DNA of 64,000 nucleotides from Silene conica (Eukaryota; Streptophyta; Magnoliopsida; Caryophyllales; Caryophyllaceae), in assembly GCA_029255685.2 (NCBI GenBank), contig CM055319.2:11456747-11520746 (forward strand), given 5' to 3'. The notes beneath the pieces are model-generated. The model was not told the origin of the DNA, did not search any database, and worked only from the letters and a program-made list of their open reading frames with translations. Both the position numbers and the translations under genes were made by a program. Below are positions 25,394 through 38,973 of the stretch, piece after piece; within the stretch, counting starts at the first letter, position 1; each line of letters starts with the position of its first letter.

Positions 25394-25484
<91 letters not shown>
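25394..25484. repeat. (TA)n microsatellite, about 45 units
   Basis: Boundary between E4 and E5. Confidence 0.97.
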
Positions 25485-27108
<1,624 letters not shown>

Positions 27109-27149
27109 TATAGTACTAGATATTGTTATTTACTACTTATATAGGTCGG

Positions 27150-27390
27150 AGATAATTAAGACGGGTATAAACGGGGCGGGTACATGTGGGGCGGGATGGG
27201 TCTGGGGTGGGGTGGGGATTAGGCGGTCATGTGATACCCGCATCCGTCCCACGACCCGTGACGAATGATACTTTTGAAACTCATCCCCGCTCCACGACCC
27301 ATCAAATCATTACCCACACCAGCCCCACGTGGGGCGGGTGTGGGGCGAGATCCGCCAAAACCAGCCCCATTAACATCCCAAATATGTGAT
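27150..27390. repeat. GC-rich dispersed repeat, copy B
   Basis: ggggcgggtacatgtggggc and similar G-runs, then cccgcatccgtcccacgacc. Related to 16160-16350. Short frames on both strands follow from base composition and are not supported as genes. Confidence 0.45.
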
Positions 27391-28163
27391 ATTGAGTATC
27401 CAATGCGAATAAAATTGTTGTATGTCGAGATATGTCGGGATATCAACCATATAGTTTTCTTGGCAACAACTCTTTTGATTTATTTTTTAATTCGAATAGA
27501 ATTCTTGTTTGTTGGGTTGCAAATTATCAACAATTTCATTCTCATGGGCAGCGAAAATAGTGCTTGACAAGAGAACATTAAAATTAGATTAGCTACAAGC
27601 GATAATACACGAGACAATGTTTAGGGTCAATTCGAAAACGAAAATTACCAAATAAATCGGATGAGATACCACTATTCAAATTGACTAGAATTCACATTGC
27701 TTTATTTTTTTTTTTGAGATATGATTGTTATTTTGATAATCCTGCCTTATGCCAGTTTTTTTAGATATTTGTTAATTTGAATCCACGCATGGCTAATTTC
27801 ATTGAAACATTATCTCAAAGGTTTCATTCATTTTAGTTTGAAAGTTAACGAACAGTTTTAGCTAGTGATATTTAACTGTTATATAGTATACTTACTTTGT
27901 CTCAACGGTCATTTTATTTAGTGTTTAGTATCATAATTTTTTATGTAACTTTTATCATGATGCTAGTATGGAAATAGAAAGTTTTTCTATCTTTACTAAA
28001 TATTAAGTTTAAAAACTGATAATGTAGATTGTAGACACACAACATTATTAAAACTTATGAGAGAGCTAGTTTACTACTTTTATACTCCTATCCGGATTGA
28101 ATCCGAGAAAAATGGATGTTATACACCAAAATTCCGACTCTTTGAAATAATAATGATAATATA
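27391..28163. other. intergenic DNA, no gene recognised
   Basis: AT-rich. Contains the second copy of the cgcatggctaattt segment (about 27785-27850). Confidence 0.4.
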
Positions 28164-28602
28164 GGTTCTGTTCGGTAAACAACGGATTAATATTGGCATA
28201 TTTCAAAAGCGGATTTAACTAGCAGAATGATTTAGCGGATTTGATTAGCAGATTTATTTAGCAAAATTATTTTAGAGGTGTTTGGTAATTGACAGTTTAG
28301 ATTAGCAGATTGTCTAAAATCTTTATAAAATGACATATAAGGACAAAAAAATTATTTATTAAATATATAAAAGGAATGTTAATATTTTATTAAGAGGGTA
28401 AATGAGACAATTTTTTTCTTTCGGATATGCTAATTCAATATGCTGGTAGGAGCAACATATTGTAAAATTGTTATTGGACCCCAATATACTATTTTAATAT
28501 GTCATTAACCAAACACTCTAAATAGCATATTGGTAAGTCAAACATGCAAAATCTTTCAAATATATTGAAATTTGGCCAATATGTTGTTTACCAAACAGAG
28601 CC
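28164..28602. mobile_element. short TIR element, hAT-like
   Basis: Left GGTTCTGTTCGGTAAACAAC, right inverted GGCTCTGTTTGGTAAACAAC, 17-18 of 20 matching, flanked by taatata / taatatg as an imperfect 7-8 bp duplication. Internal gattagcagattt repeats. No transposase. Confidence 0.75.
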
Positions 28603-29086
28603 TAATATGAAAAAAATAAATTTCCTGAAAACGATTTTACAATATCACATTGTAAAATCATTTAACGAATAACTCCAATGATAATGTAAGAATTGTCGAT
28701 TGGAGAATTAAGTTAGATTGTCACGAATTGTTTGGTATTTGGTTATCGTAAACAAAGCTATATTAAGTTGAGCACAATCTAGCATGTCACTTGGCCAGTT
28801 GGCCATAACACGAATTTTAGACAATGCCTGATTTTTGGTTTATATCAAATTGAGCCACCAATAGTTGTTCGGGGTCGTGTTCACTATTCTGATCCCCTCT
28901 TACAAGTTTGGCACGACGTAGGAAATATGCATGTATAATTTTCACTTACTGATATTTAAATGTCACGTATAATCTAAAAGGGCGTCTACTTTTTGAATTT
29001 GATACTATTTCTTTTTACTGATTTTTATATGTCACATGTAAGCTAAAAGGGCGTCTACTTTTTGAATTTGATATTATTTCCTAATC
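28603..29086. repeat. intergenic DNA with a 72-bp tandem duplication
   Basis: At about 28950-29085 the phrase ctaaaagggcgtctactttt occurs twice in a two-copy tandem repeat of about 72 bp. Nothing else recognised. Confidence 0.6.
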
Positions 29087-29530
29087 GTGTTTGGAAACAC
29101 TGATTCATTTTCATAATTTCAATTGTAGAAATCAAAATGTTTGAATTCAATTTGAAATCCAATTTCAAAAGTTCGTTTGACAAACCCATGGAATTGGAAT
29201 TGGAATTGGAATTGGGCGAGACAGATATTGGTCGAAGTGATCGAAAAAAAATTGGGAAAAAATAATTTTTTCACGAAAAATATTCGCGATCGGAATAAAT
29301 CTCGAAAATTAAAATATTACGATTAAATTTGGATATAAAAGAACGTAAATAGTGATGGAATTGAAATAACTACTATATGTTACGGACATGACAGGCTCAA
29401 ATTTTAACTAGGTTGGAATTGGTAAGTAATTGAGTCCAATTCCAATTTCAAATTCTAGAAACTCTCAAACACTTAAAATATTTCAATTACGGAATACAAT
29501 TCTAATTACAAGTTGTCAAACAGGCTCTAT
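29087..29530. mobile_element. putative TIR element rich in ggaatt repeats
   Basis: Left end cgtgtttggaaacactgatt and right inverted gcctgtttgacaacttgtaa, with inverted subterminal attggaattgg/ccaattccaatt runs. Size and ends fit a small DNA transposon relic; the target duplication is unclear. Confidence 0.4.
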
Positions 29531-29894
29531 TAAAGTGTCACGATTCAAAAAGTTATGTTTTGTTAAAGCACCAATTCAACGTAGATTACTTGTAAACCTA
29601 GATGCATTGATACATACTGTTATGAATTATGATAGATATACTGTACAAGTCAGCTAACACGTGGTTTCATATGCCGATCCGATCACTGGTCTTTGTTAAC
29701 ACAAAAAAGACTCATAGACTAAATAAATTTATTAAAGTCGAATGTTAAAACTAGTTCAGACTTCAGAGTGACTTTGTGAAGCAAGTTGGGTTAGTCTTTG
29801 TTTATGATATGAATAATATAAACAGACAAAATAAGTGACAACCAAAGTAAATTTTGTAGATGCTCAGCTCATCGAACTGACTTAGGTTACTCCA

Positions 29895-30020
29895 AGTGTC
29901 CAACCGTTTACCATTTACTCCCTATATTGTTCTTACTACATCATGTTCATTGAAAACACTACAACTTAGATAATACGCGTTTTCACTTCATATGTTTATC
30001 CTATCATAGGTTTTCCGTTA
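29895..30020. repeat. 140-146 bp tandem repeat, left part (split by a MULE)
   Basis: One unit (ctccctatattgttcttac..cattgaaaacactacaactt..tatcctatcataggttttcc). The array continues at 33425-33900 after the Mutator-like insertion. Confidence 0.75.
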
Positions 30021-30279
30021 GGGTAGTGCTAGGGCGACACCGGGTGTTACTGATTTCGGTAACACCCTAATAAAAAAATAGAAATTTGAAAAGTTAATTT
30101 TCATATTTGCGCCAATCTTGAAAGGGTAGAACCGTAATTCACATATTTAATTATTTATCAGGGTGGTTGATCAAGGGAGGCCGACGGTGGTTGGCCGTCA
30201 ACGCCGCCGGTCAAAGGTGGGGGTTTGACCACTAGTCTGCGACCATACGATAATCAACAATTAAATGAAACATCGAAAA

Positions 30280-30344
30280 TGTTGTTAGTGGGGCTTGAAC
30301 ACATGACCTCTTGATTGAGTTACACATACTAATGCCACTATGCT
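30280..30344 (-). other. tRNA-like segment in the left MULE terminal repeat
   Basis: On the minus strand gtgtagcatagtggcattag (A-box-like) and gaggtcatgtgttcaagccc (B-box-like) occur with tRNA-like spacing. Its counterpart in the right TIR is at 33058-33112. Confidence 0.45.
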
Positions 30345-30952
30345 ACACAAATTATTTTGACAAATCTGTATCTCTTTTGAGATATATACATATATTAAAA
30401 CTTGAACACAAAATTTTGCTCACTTATACTTATAATAATTACTAAATAATGTACTTATAATTTATAAGCAATGTACCTTTAGTATAAAATCAATATAATG
30501 CTTACTAAAGTGAATTTTTTAAAAGTTGAACACAAAATCAATATAATACTTTACATAATTATTATAAAATTTACATTTATTGTAGATGTCATATTATTTT
30601 AACAAAAAAATGTATGCACGTAAAATATAATTATGTCAAATATACATTATATTTTCACTTGAGGTACATAATATTTTCCTATATGACATGCGACGCATAT
30701 TTCAATGTTTGATTTAACAACTTTTTATTTTCCTCAATATTTAATTTATTTTGTTTTTAAACTTAAGCATTTTGTTAGATGTTGATTTTATTTTAGCCAA
30801 AAGGAATATTCTTTTAATTTGTTTTAGCAAAATGAATATTCTTTTATGAGCGATATCTTTTACTTATGAGGTTTCTTTTTTTTCTATTTTGTGAGTTTCC
30901 TTAGAGTATAAATAAGTATATGTTATATTTGAAAACTATTAAACGGTAAGTA

Positions 30953-31682
30953 AGTATGTGTTTGGCCCTGCTTTCCAACTGTTTTTTCAACCAAAGAAAT
31001 AGAAGTTGGGTCAAAACTACTTTTTAAAAAACTAAAAACTAATTTTATTAAACAAAAATTCTAAGTATGTGTTTGACCCTACTTTTCAACTGTTTTTTCA
31101 ACCAAAGAAATAGAAACTGGGTCAAACATTACTTTTTCAAAAACTAAAAACTACTTTTGTTAAACAAAAATTCTAAAACTGACCCCTAAAAACACCTAGA
31201 AACAGCTGTTTCTCCTTTCACGTTGATCTTAAGTTATTTGAGCGCCAAAATCCAAAAAAAATTGATAGAAACTAGTTAGGCCAAACACGATAAAACTGAT
31301 AAAAATATTTTTTTAAAAATTTTGGCCAAACATGAACAATTTTATCAGGAACTAGTTTTAAAAAAACTCCTTTACAAAAGTAAAACTTCTTTTCCATAAA
31401 CAATGTCAAACATGCACTAAAACTGGCTCCTAGAAACACCTAGAAACAGAAGTAACAAATTGCTACTTCTGTTTCTCTTTCCACGTTGCTCTTAAGTTAT
31501 TTGAGCGTCAAAATCTAAAAAAATTGATAGAAACTAGTTAGGTCAAACACGATAAAACTGATAAAAATATTTTTTTAAAGTTTTGGCCAAACATGAACAG
31601 TTTTATGAAAAACTAGTTTTCTAAAAACTCCTTTACAAAAGTAAAAATTCTTTTCCATAAATAAGGCCAAACATGCACTAAA
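30953..31682. mobile_element. nested TIR element with internal direct duplications
   Basis: Left agtatgtgtttggccctgct, right inverted tttagtgcatgtttggcctt. The head is duplicated 112 bp further on (gtatgtgtttgaccctactt near 31066), and a block with cttaagttatttgagcg recurs about 270 bp apart (31228 and 31490). Lies inside the MULE. Family uncertain. Confidence 0.45.
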
Positions 31683-33040
31683 TCAATTCAAATTTTCCAA
31701 AAAATATAATATATTCCATAATTGATTAAATTTATAATTTAATTAATAAAATAATTAGTATTACTCTTAAATTCAAATTTATAATTTAATAAATAAAATA
31801 ATTAGTATTACTCTTAAATAATATTATAATCTAATATGTCAGATTTATTTAAATATATAACTCTAATACAACTAGGTAATCAACTACTATAATATTAACC
31901 ACCCATCTATGTAGTAAAACCAACAATAATAATAGCAACTCGAAACTCGAGTAATAAAAGTCATATTAGCAGCAACAAGGGTAGTAAAATTAACAATAAT
32001 AAATGTTGGAGTAGTGGAAGAAAAAAAAAATGACGGCGAGAGAAGTAAAAGTAATAGTAGTGACAACACATACATGTAGCGAAAGTAACAGTGGGAACAA
32101 CGGAAATAGTATAAAAAATAAATTAACAATTCGTTTTTAAGAAAACATTAACTTATTTAAATACATGAGTTTGATAGAACTAATGGGTTAACCGCAAAAA
32201 TAGCATGAGTTACAAACAACAGTAACCGAAAAATTAGTGAACATAATAGTATTAACAGGGAATGTAGTGAAAGTACTCATATTATCAAGGGGCCAGGATA
32301 GCTGAACGTGTCTCATAATTTGTTGATTAATTTTACTTCTAATCTTAATTTCAAGATATAAATTGTAAATATATATGTTAACCAAATTTAGCGAATCATA
32401 TTTCATAGAAAATAAAATTTAAATGATAAATAAAAGTAGATCGATAACAATAATTATAGCGAGAGTAATGAAAGTAATTAACAATAGTAATAACGAATAT
32501 AATAAAAATAACAATTCTAAGAACAAAATAAAGTATATATGAAAAATTAGCTAAGCCATCGATTTAAGTAAAATAGTAATAGCAGGAGTAGTGAAATCGT
32601 CTCATAATTTATTTCATTGTAATTTTAAGATATATTCCGTCTCATAGAAAAATATATTAATGTAAATTTATTAGTTATGCAACTTTAAAATAGTTTTAGT
32701 TAATTGAAAATATATTTTAATCTAAATAAAGGTAGCCCGTTCGAAGCCGGGCACCTCCACTAAAAATAAAATGTACTTTTGCCAAAAATACATTGTACGT
32801 ACATAATTTTTGTTGTTATAATAATATGACCTGTAATAAATGTAATTTCGTAATATAATTATATAATTATAAGTACATCAAATATTTTGTTCATTTTTTA
32901 TCAAATACGTTTAACTAACTGAAAATTATATTGATTTTATACCGGGTACCTTGAATATAAGTTAGAAGTACATTTAAAGATTATTATAGGGATATATTGA
33001 TTCAACTTAATATATAACAATAGAGATACCAAAATCACAA
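31683..33040. other. AT-rich MULE interior, no gene
   Basis: A 56-bp duplication (about 31730-31840, taattagtattactcttaaa twice) and a stretch (about 32560-32735, gtctcataattt..ttgtaattttaagatat) that recurs at 34940-35110 outside the MULE. Short minus-strand frames here show no motif. Confidence 0.5.
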
Positions 33041-33057
33041 CAAGATGTTTATGTTAT

Positions 33058-33112
33058 GGTGGTAATAGTAATTGTATTTCACTCAAGAGGTTACGGGTTC
33101 AATCCCCATTAG
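33058..33112 (+). other. tRNA-like segment in the right MULE terminal repeat
   Basis: ttatggtggtaatagtaatt and gaggttacgggttcaatccc are A- and B-box-like and correspond to the inverted segment at 30280-30344. Confidence 0.45.
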
Positions 33113-33424
33113 GAACTTTTTTTAAAGTTTCACTTTGAGGGTTGGTTTCAACCACTGACCGCCAATCACCGATGGTCAACGGTCCACCAGTGTTAAACGG
33201 TGGCCACCGGTGGTCAATGTTGACGGTGGTCAAACCGCCGGTCTTAACCGTCTTTGACTATAATTCAAAATTAACTAATGTTAGTTTCCTAAACTACCCT
33301 TCACCACCAATAAATTTAAAATTTGAATGTTGAGGGAGGGAACACAAAATACGTAAGTAAATTACAATAATACCCCGGGTGTCGCTCACTTTGAGTAACA
33401 CCCTGTGTCGCTATATCATTATTC

Positions 33425-33900
33425 TTTCCGTTATCACATCAACCTTCATAGACTACATACAAATGGCTCGATCTCTATGTTATTGTTATTGTATCACGTT
33501 GATTGAAAACATTACAACTTAGGTAAAAAGCGCTTTCAATTTCTATGCTTATCTCATCATTGATTTTCCGTTATCACATCAACCCTCATAGACTACGTAC
33601 AAATTTGCTCCCTATATTTTTGTTACTGCATCACATTCATTAAAAACACTACATGCAACTTAGGTAACACACGCTTTTAATTCATATGCATATCCGATCC
33701 CATCATTGGTTTTCCGTTATTACATCAACCCTCAAAGATTACGTACAAATTTGCTCCCTATATTGTTGTTACTGCATCACGTTCATTGAAAACACTACAA
33801 CTTAGCAGGAAACACGCGCTTTTAATTCATATGCTTATCCGATTCTATCATTGATTTTTCGTTATCGCATCAACCCTCATAGACTACGTACAAATTAATT
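33425..33900. repeat. 140-146 bp tandem repeat, right part
   Basis: The phrase tttccgttatcacatcaacc recurs at about 33425, 33565, 33711 and 33857, giving units of 140, 146 and 146 bp; each includes tagactacgtacaaatt and acactacaactta. The MULE inserted inside this array. Confidence 0.9.
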
Positions 33901-34062
33901 ATATTATCTAATTTTTAATCATCTCTATTATAATCTAATTAAAACGTTTCAGTTAAATATTATATAGTTTTATTTGAAATATAAATTTAGGAACACCAAA
34001 AGATGATATTGTTTTAAAAAAAATACATGGCTAACTCATAGTTTTAATTGATATATTGTTGT

Positions 34063-34310
34063 TGATTTTTTTATGATGAATGGGTTGAATTCCCCGGGCC
34101 CATGCATTCCTGCACGACCACATGGACCATGTAAGCCAGTTTCCAGGCGCTGCAGTGTCCAAGTGGTCATCGCCCTATCTGATAGTCGAATCTGAGACCT
34201 CTCAACTCTTACATTTCTGCGCCCTATCTGATAGTCGAATCTGAGACCTCTCAACTCTTACATTTCTGCAAGTTTTAAGGTTTAACACAAATACCATTAG
34301 ACTAGCTAAC
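34063..34310 (-). mobile_element. tRNA-derived SINE with internal 49-bp duplication
   Basis: Minus strand: head agctagtctaatggtatttg (A-box-like), acttgcagaaatgtaagagt, then tctcagattcgactatcaga (B-box-like), a body with ccatgtggtcgtgcaggaat and a tail cataaaaaaatc. The block from gccctatctgatagtcgaat onward is present twice in tandem (34171-34219 and 34220-34268), duplicating the B-box region. A partial relative lies at 7733-7900. Confidence 0.75.
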
Positions 34311-35165
34311 ACCACTTGATTAAATGGTGGAATTAATGAAGTCAAGAGGAATAGAACACAAGATCTTTTGATTTAGGGTAAGATGAAAAACCAGGAGATT
34401 ACTTGCCTATGTTAAAAAAATGTTTTACATAAGATTCGAACCCCTAACCTCAATTAACTTACCAAGTTCTAACCTCAATTATTTAATATACACAAATATA
34501 ATATAAATATGTTATATTATGAAAACTATTAGAAGGTAAATAACTCTAGCTAGATTTCCAAAAAACTATAATATTAAATAAATAAATATTTCGATTTGAT
34601 TTAATGCATATATTTATTTAAATATATAAATCTCTTAAAATCATGCCAGCATATTTAAAAGTAAGTTTGTTAGTAGTGAATTTTGTTTAGTAACATTGAA
34701 TATAATAATATGATAGTAATCATTCATTTGAATAGTCAAATTAACAACATTAGCACCGAGCGGGGTACTGAAAGGAACAACGACAATAGAGAAATTATCA
34801 ATATTAATGCGTCGGTAGTGAAAGCAACAATAATTACGGTGATATTATTAAACTAACAATAATAACAACGGATGTAATCAAACTAAGAATGTTACAATAA
34901 AAGAAAATATATATGAACAATTAGCTAACCAATCGGTATAAGTAAAATATTAATAGCAAAAGTAATAAATTTGTCTCATAATTTAATTTATTTTATTGTA
35001 ATTTTAAGATATGTCGTAAAAAAATATATTAATGATAAATTTATGAGTTATAAATTTTTAAAATGTTTTATTTAATTGTAAATAAATTTTATTGTTAAAT
35101 AAAAGTATCTTTAACGGACCAAATACCAATACTAATAATTAAATGGGGTGATAAAAGTTAAATGG
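34311..35165. other. AT-rich intergenic DNA upstream of the P450
   Basis: No gene. 34940-35110 is related to 32560-32735 inside the MULE, so a dispersed repeat is present. Confidence 0.45.
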
Positions 35166-35265
35166 AGTAAGTATTAAAGTTGAAACTAGTTGGGTTAGTC
35201 TTTGTATATGATGTTTATAATTTGTTAAAGTTGAAACTAGTTGGGTTAGTCATTATATATGATAT
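35166..35265 (+). repeat. tandem duplication upstream of the P450 gene
   Basis: gttgaaactagttgggttag occurs at about 35178 and 35228. A related gttgggttagtctttg segment is at about 29786. Could be promoter-proximal DNA duplicated earlier; no function can be assigned. Confidence 0.5.
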
Positions 35266-35463
35266 TAATAATAGAACCAAACAAAACAAAACAATGTGTA
35301 TTGTGCTAGCTAGATAGAAAAGGTTTGTCGTCTTACTTATATTATCGTAGGTATGTGTATTTGTGTATCACGATTCACGAATGAATAATTTATAGGATCT
35401 GTCACTATTATGAATGTGTGCTAAAAACATGCAGTTCACACGGTTTACGTGTATTCACTTCAC

Positions 35464-35471
35464 TATAAATA
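35464..35471 (+). promoter_or_regulatory. TATA box of the P450 gene
   Basis: TATAAATA lies 79 bp upstream of the start codon, leaving room for a leader of about 50 nt. It is the only good TATA motif close to the start. Position-based inference. Confidence 0.6.
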
Positions 35472-35549
35472 CCTTGCTTTAGTTCACCATAATTCATATC
35501 ATAAAAACAACTAGCAATATTAATCCGCATTTTACCCATACAAAAAACA

Positions 35550-37894
35550 ATGATTTCTGTAGCCATTCCCATCGTTGTAGTCTTAATAAGCATACTATTA
35601 GGTTCCTTGAGCTCAGTAATAAAACTACTCAAAAACCCAATCATAGTAACTTCAAAATTAACAAAGAAATTAGATAGTAATAATATTTCACATTTACCTC
35701 CAAGTCCACCCAAATTACCCATCATAGGACACCTTCACTTAGTAGGGAGCTTACCCCATCGTAGTTTCCAAACCCTAGCCAAGAAATATGGTCCAATTAT
35801 GCACCTTAAGCTAGGTTCCATGCCTGTTATCGTGGTGTCGTCACCCGATATGGCGGAACGTCTTCTTAGAAACCACGACGTCCTTTGTGCAAAGCGACCC
35901 ATGTCCGATGTCTCACATGACCTTTCATATAGGTCAAAGGGGGTTATATTTACCCCATATAGTGCCTATTGGCGAAACGTGAGGAAATTATGTGTGATGG
36001 AGCTTTTAAGTGCTTCTAAAATAAGATCCTTTGCATGGTTAAGGAAGGAGGAGATTGGGAAATTAGTGTGTTCGCTTAAGAACGCTTCGGACGCTAATCA
36101 GCCTATTGAAATTGGAGCGAGTGTGGGTGGTGTTTTAGAAGAGTTAATATATCGAATGTTGTATGGAAGTCCTAAAGAGGATTTGGCTCTTAGGTCTGTT
36201 GTCCTTGAGGCTTTGAGACTTTCCGGCACTCTCAATATTTCTGACTATCTTACTTTTCTCGCTCCCTTCGACATTCAGGTATCGTTCTTCGGCTTTTCTA
36301 ACGTGTACCCTAACAGCACACATTAATAGTTTTAAACAAGAAAATTTGTGAGAATATATCATGAATGATGATACACAAACTCACATTTATCATAATTAAT
36401 GAAATATTTTCAACAATCTTTCTCTAATTAACTTACTAACTTATTAACATTTGCATGCCTATAGAATACGCGTTATAAAAAAACGTTTTTACTGTACTAA
36501 CTTATTTTCTCTTTACGTAAACGATTCAAATCCATCAATTTCGATAGTGGTCTCTTCAACTCGAATACATGGTCCACCTTTCCTTCCTCAGAAATTCTTG
36601 ATTCAGACTAATTAAAATAAGACGGATCAAATGTTATCATTTTTTTCCTAGAATATAATCATTTAATAACAAAATGTTATATCGCAAATTTGTCACTCTT
36701 TATCCTGAAAATGATGGTTACATTTTATCAAAAAATGATAATATTTTATTGTAAAAATTACTACAATTAGTCCGTCTTATTTCAAACGGAAAAATGATCC
36801 GTCTGAAATAAGAATTTGCCCTCCTCTAATTATAATTAAGAAAAATAATGAGTCCAATAACGCCATACGCAATATCAATCCTAGTTACATAGGACATTTA
36901 GATAATAATATATTTCTTGGACTATTATTAGAGACATTTGGACTTATATGCTTGATATATTATATTACTCTAAAATGTATTTCAAGGTTATTAATCTATT
37001 TCCGCCAATATTGATTATATAGTACTCTTAATTTCATAATTAATTCGATTTCTTTCAATATTACAGGGCCTTAGACGACGCATCAAAAAGCTTATGGTAA
37101 CCGTCGATGACGTGCTAGAAAAGATCATCAGCAACCACGAAGACGAAGCCAAAAAGGAACAACGAACACACAAAGATTTAGTAGATGTTATGGTATCAAT
37201 AATGAAAAATAACAATTGCCCTAGTAATGGACCGTCATATACACTCGAACGGGATAACATTAAAGCCATTCTAATCGACTTAGTCGTGCCAGCCATCGAT
37301 AGTGCTACAAACATCGTAAGATGGGCACTTGCATCTCTTTTAAAGCACCCACACCAAATGAAAATACTTCAGAAAGAGATAGAAAGTGTTGTCGGAATGA
37401 ATAGAATTGTTGAAGAAACCGATATACCTAAATTACGTTACTTAGATTTAGTAATTAAGGAAATATTTAGGTTATATCCTATAGTCTTTTCCCCACATGA
37501 GGCCATGGAAGAATTTTCATTTGACGGGTACAAGATTCCAAAAGGTTCACAAGTATTTTTAAATTCATGGGCAATTGGTAGAGACCCGAGTATATGGTCC
37601 GATAATTGTGAGGAGTTTCACCCTGAGAGGTTTATTGACAATGATATTGATACGATTAGCGGGCAAGATTTCCGGCTAGCGCCATTTGGGTTCGGTCGAA
37701 GAAGATGTCCGGGAACTCTTCTAGGTTTATTGAATGTGAAGTTGTTGTTATCTCAGTTGGTTCATTGTTTCGATTGGACGATGGCTGATGGTAAATCCCC
37801 AGAAGGGTTAGTGATGAAGGAGAAGTTTGGTCTTGTTATGGCCATGGATAGTGAGTTGGTTTTGATTCCTAAATACCGCCTTAATAATGTTTAA
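35550..37894 (+). CDS. cytochrome P450, CYP71 clan (CYP736A-like), two exons
   Basis: Exons 35550-36278 and 37067-37894 join in phase 0 across a GT-AG intron of 788 bp (CAG|GTATCG..TTACAG|GGC), giving 518 aa, normal for the family. Seen: an N-terminal hydrophobic anchor (about residues 2-28) for the ER membrane, the proline hinge LPPSPPKLP, WRNVRK in the C-helix, ExxR (E375-R378, KEIFRLYP), HPERF (428-432) and the heme loop FGFGRRRCPG (450-459, Cys457). The intron position and PHEAMEEFSFDGYKIPK text fit CYP71-clan enzymes, nearest CYP736A from memory. Odd: the I-helix Thr after Asp321 is Ser (AIDSAT), and the stretch after ExxR seems two residues short. Substrate unknown. It is the only intact gene in the window. 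The start has a TATA box 79 bp upstream. Confidence 0.93.
36279..37066 (+). other. P450 intron
   Basis: 788 bp, AT-rich, with a T-rich stretch and TTACAG at the acceptor. No gene or clear transposon inside. Confidence 0.9.
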
Positions 37895-38026
37895 AACAAT
37901 TGTATTTTGAATTAGTGTATCACAATTATGTAATTGTCAATTTGTAGAAATTGTAACAAAACGCACGTACATGTGTTTAGTTATAGTTTCAGGTGAATGA
38001 TGTCAAACATTATCAGTTGCTAATTA

Positions 38027-38032
38027 AATAAA
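38027..38032 (+). terminator. candidate polyadenylation signal of the P450 gene
   Basis: AATAAA about 130 bp after the stop codon, the first good match downstream. Plant signals are loose, so this is tentative. Confidence 0.4.
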
Positions 38033-38085
38033 ACAAAACCCATATTTAATTCTTATCATGGGGATCGAAATCCTTGAATACGATA

Positions 38086-38973
38086 CTAGTTTTAATCCCG
38101 TGCAAATAATGCACGGGTGACTTTTAAATTCGTGCAAAAAAATATTGGTGATAGCGGTTACCTTTCTATAAAATTATTTTTATTTTTGAGTAATTTCTTT
38201 TTTTGAGAAAAAATTGTGTAAAACGATTTCGGTATTTGAGATTTTTTTAAAGACGATTTGAATGACATAAAATAACTTGATAATAATTGACTCAAAAATA
38301 ACTCAAACCTGAAATAAACCGGTTCGATCAAATAACCCGACTTGATTGTCCCTTTTACCAGGTCTAGGGAGGGGGTTCAACAATTTCTTTTTACGTTATG
38401 ATTTTGCCTAAAATTAGTAGTAAAAGTAATTATACAATCAATCTTCACTTGCCTGTACCTCAATGTTAATCGTAGTTATCACATTATCGATAACCCATCC
38501 ATTTTTTCATATAATCAAACTCAACCAACTGTTTCTTTTCATATTATCAATAACTCATCTGTGTATATGAATTACGGAGTACTTTTGTACCTTGAAGACT
38601 GAAATAAATCGCAGTTTTTTTATAATAAATAATATACTCCGTAATTTTTTTTAATATCCAGGTTGTAATTTTTTTTTAATATTATATTGGTATATCATAG
38701 AAAACATTTTAACTTTTTCCGTGAAAAAAATTATTTAATTTGTAGTTTTTTGAATGTTTATATTGTATTGTATTAGTAATAAAAATATATAATGTATGAT
38801 GAATGGTTTATGTTATTAAATTTGGAATAATAATTTAAGTAGTTATAAAGTATGAAAGAAATTAAAGTGAGTGATGAAACATGGGGGCCCTACAAAAAAA
38901 AAGTTTTTTTTCAACTTTAAAATCAAGAACCAATAGAAACTCTTCATTTTCTACTCCTTTTATAGTAAAGGGA
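38086..38973 (-). mobile_element. short non-autonomous Helitron A, 888 bp
   Basis: Minus strand: 5' TCCCTTTACTATAAAAGGAG (host A before it), 3' hairpin CCCGTGCA..TGCACGGG in tcacccgtgc..gcacgggatt, then CTAG (38086-38089) and host T. Termini match those of Helitron B at 41846-42943. No RepHel gene; it would depend on a helper. It sits just beyond the P450 gene's 3' end. Confidence 0.88.

Larger units (their letters stand above)
30021..33424. mobile_element. Mutator-like element (MULE), non-autonomous, 9-bp target duplication
   Basis: TTTCCGTTA is duplicated at 30012-30020 and 33425-33433, the 9-bp duplication typical of Mutator. The ends gggtagtgctagggcgacac and (inverted) gaataatgatatagcgacac continue into cgggtgttact / agggtgttact, and similarity runs on for about 350 bp through a GC-rich block with repeated ggtggtc. 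Each long TIR includes a tRNA-like segment (minus strand 30280-30344; plus strand 33058-33112). The interior has a nested repeat (30953-31682) and AT-rich DNA without a transposase. Confidence 0.8.
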
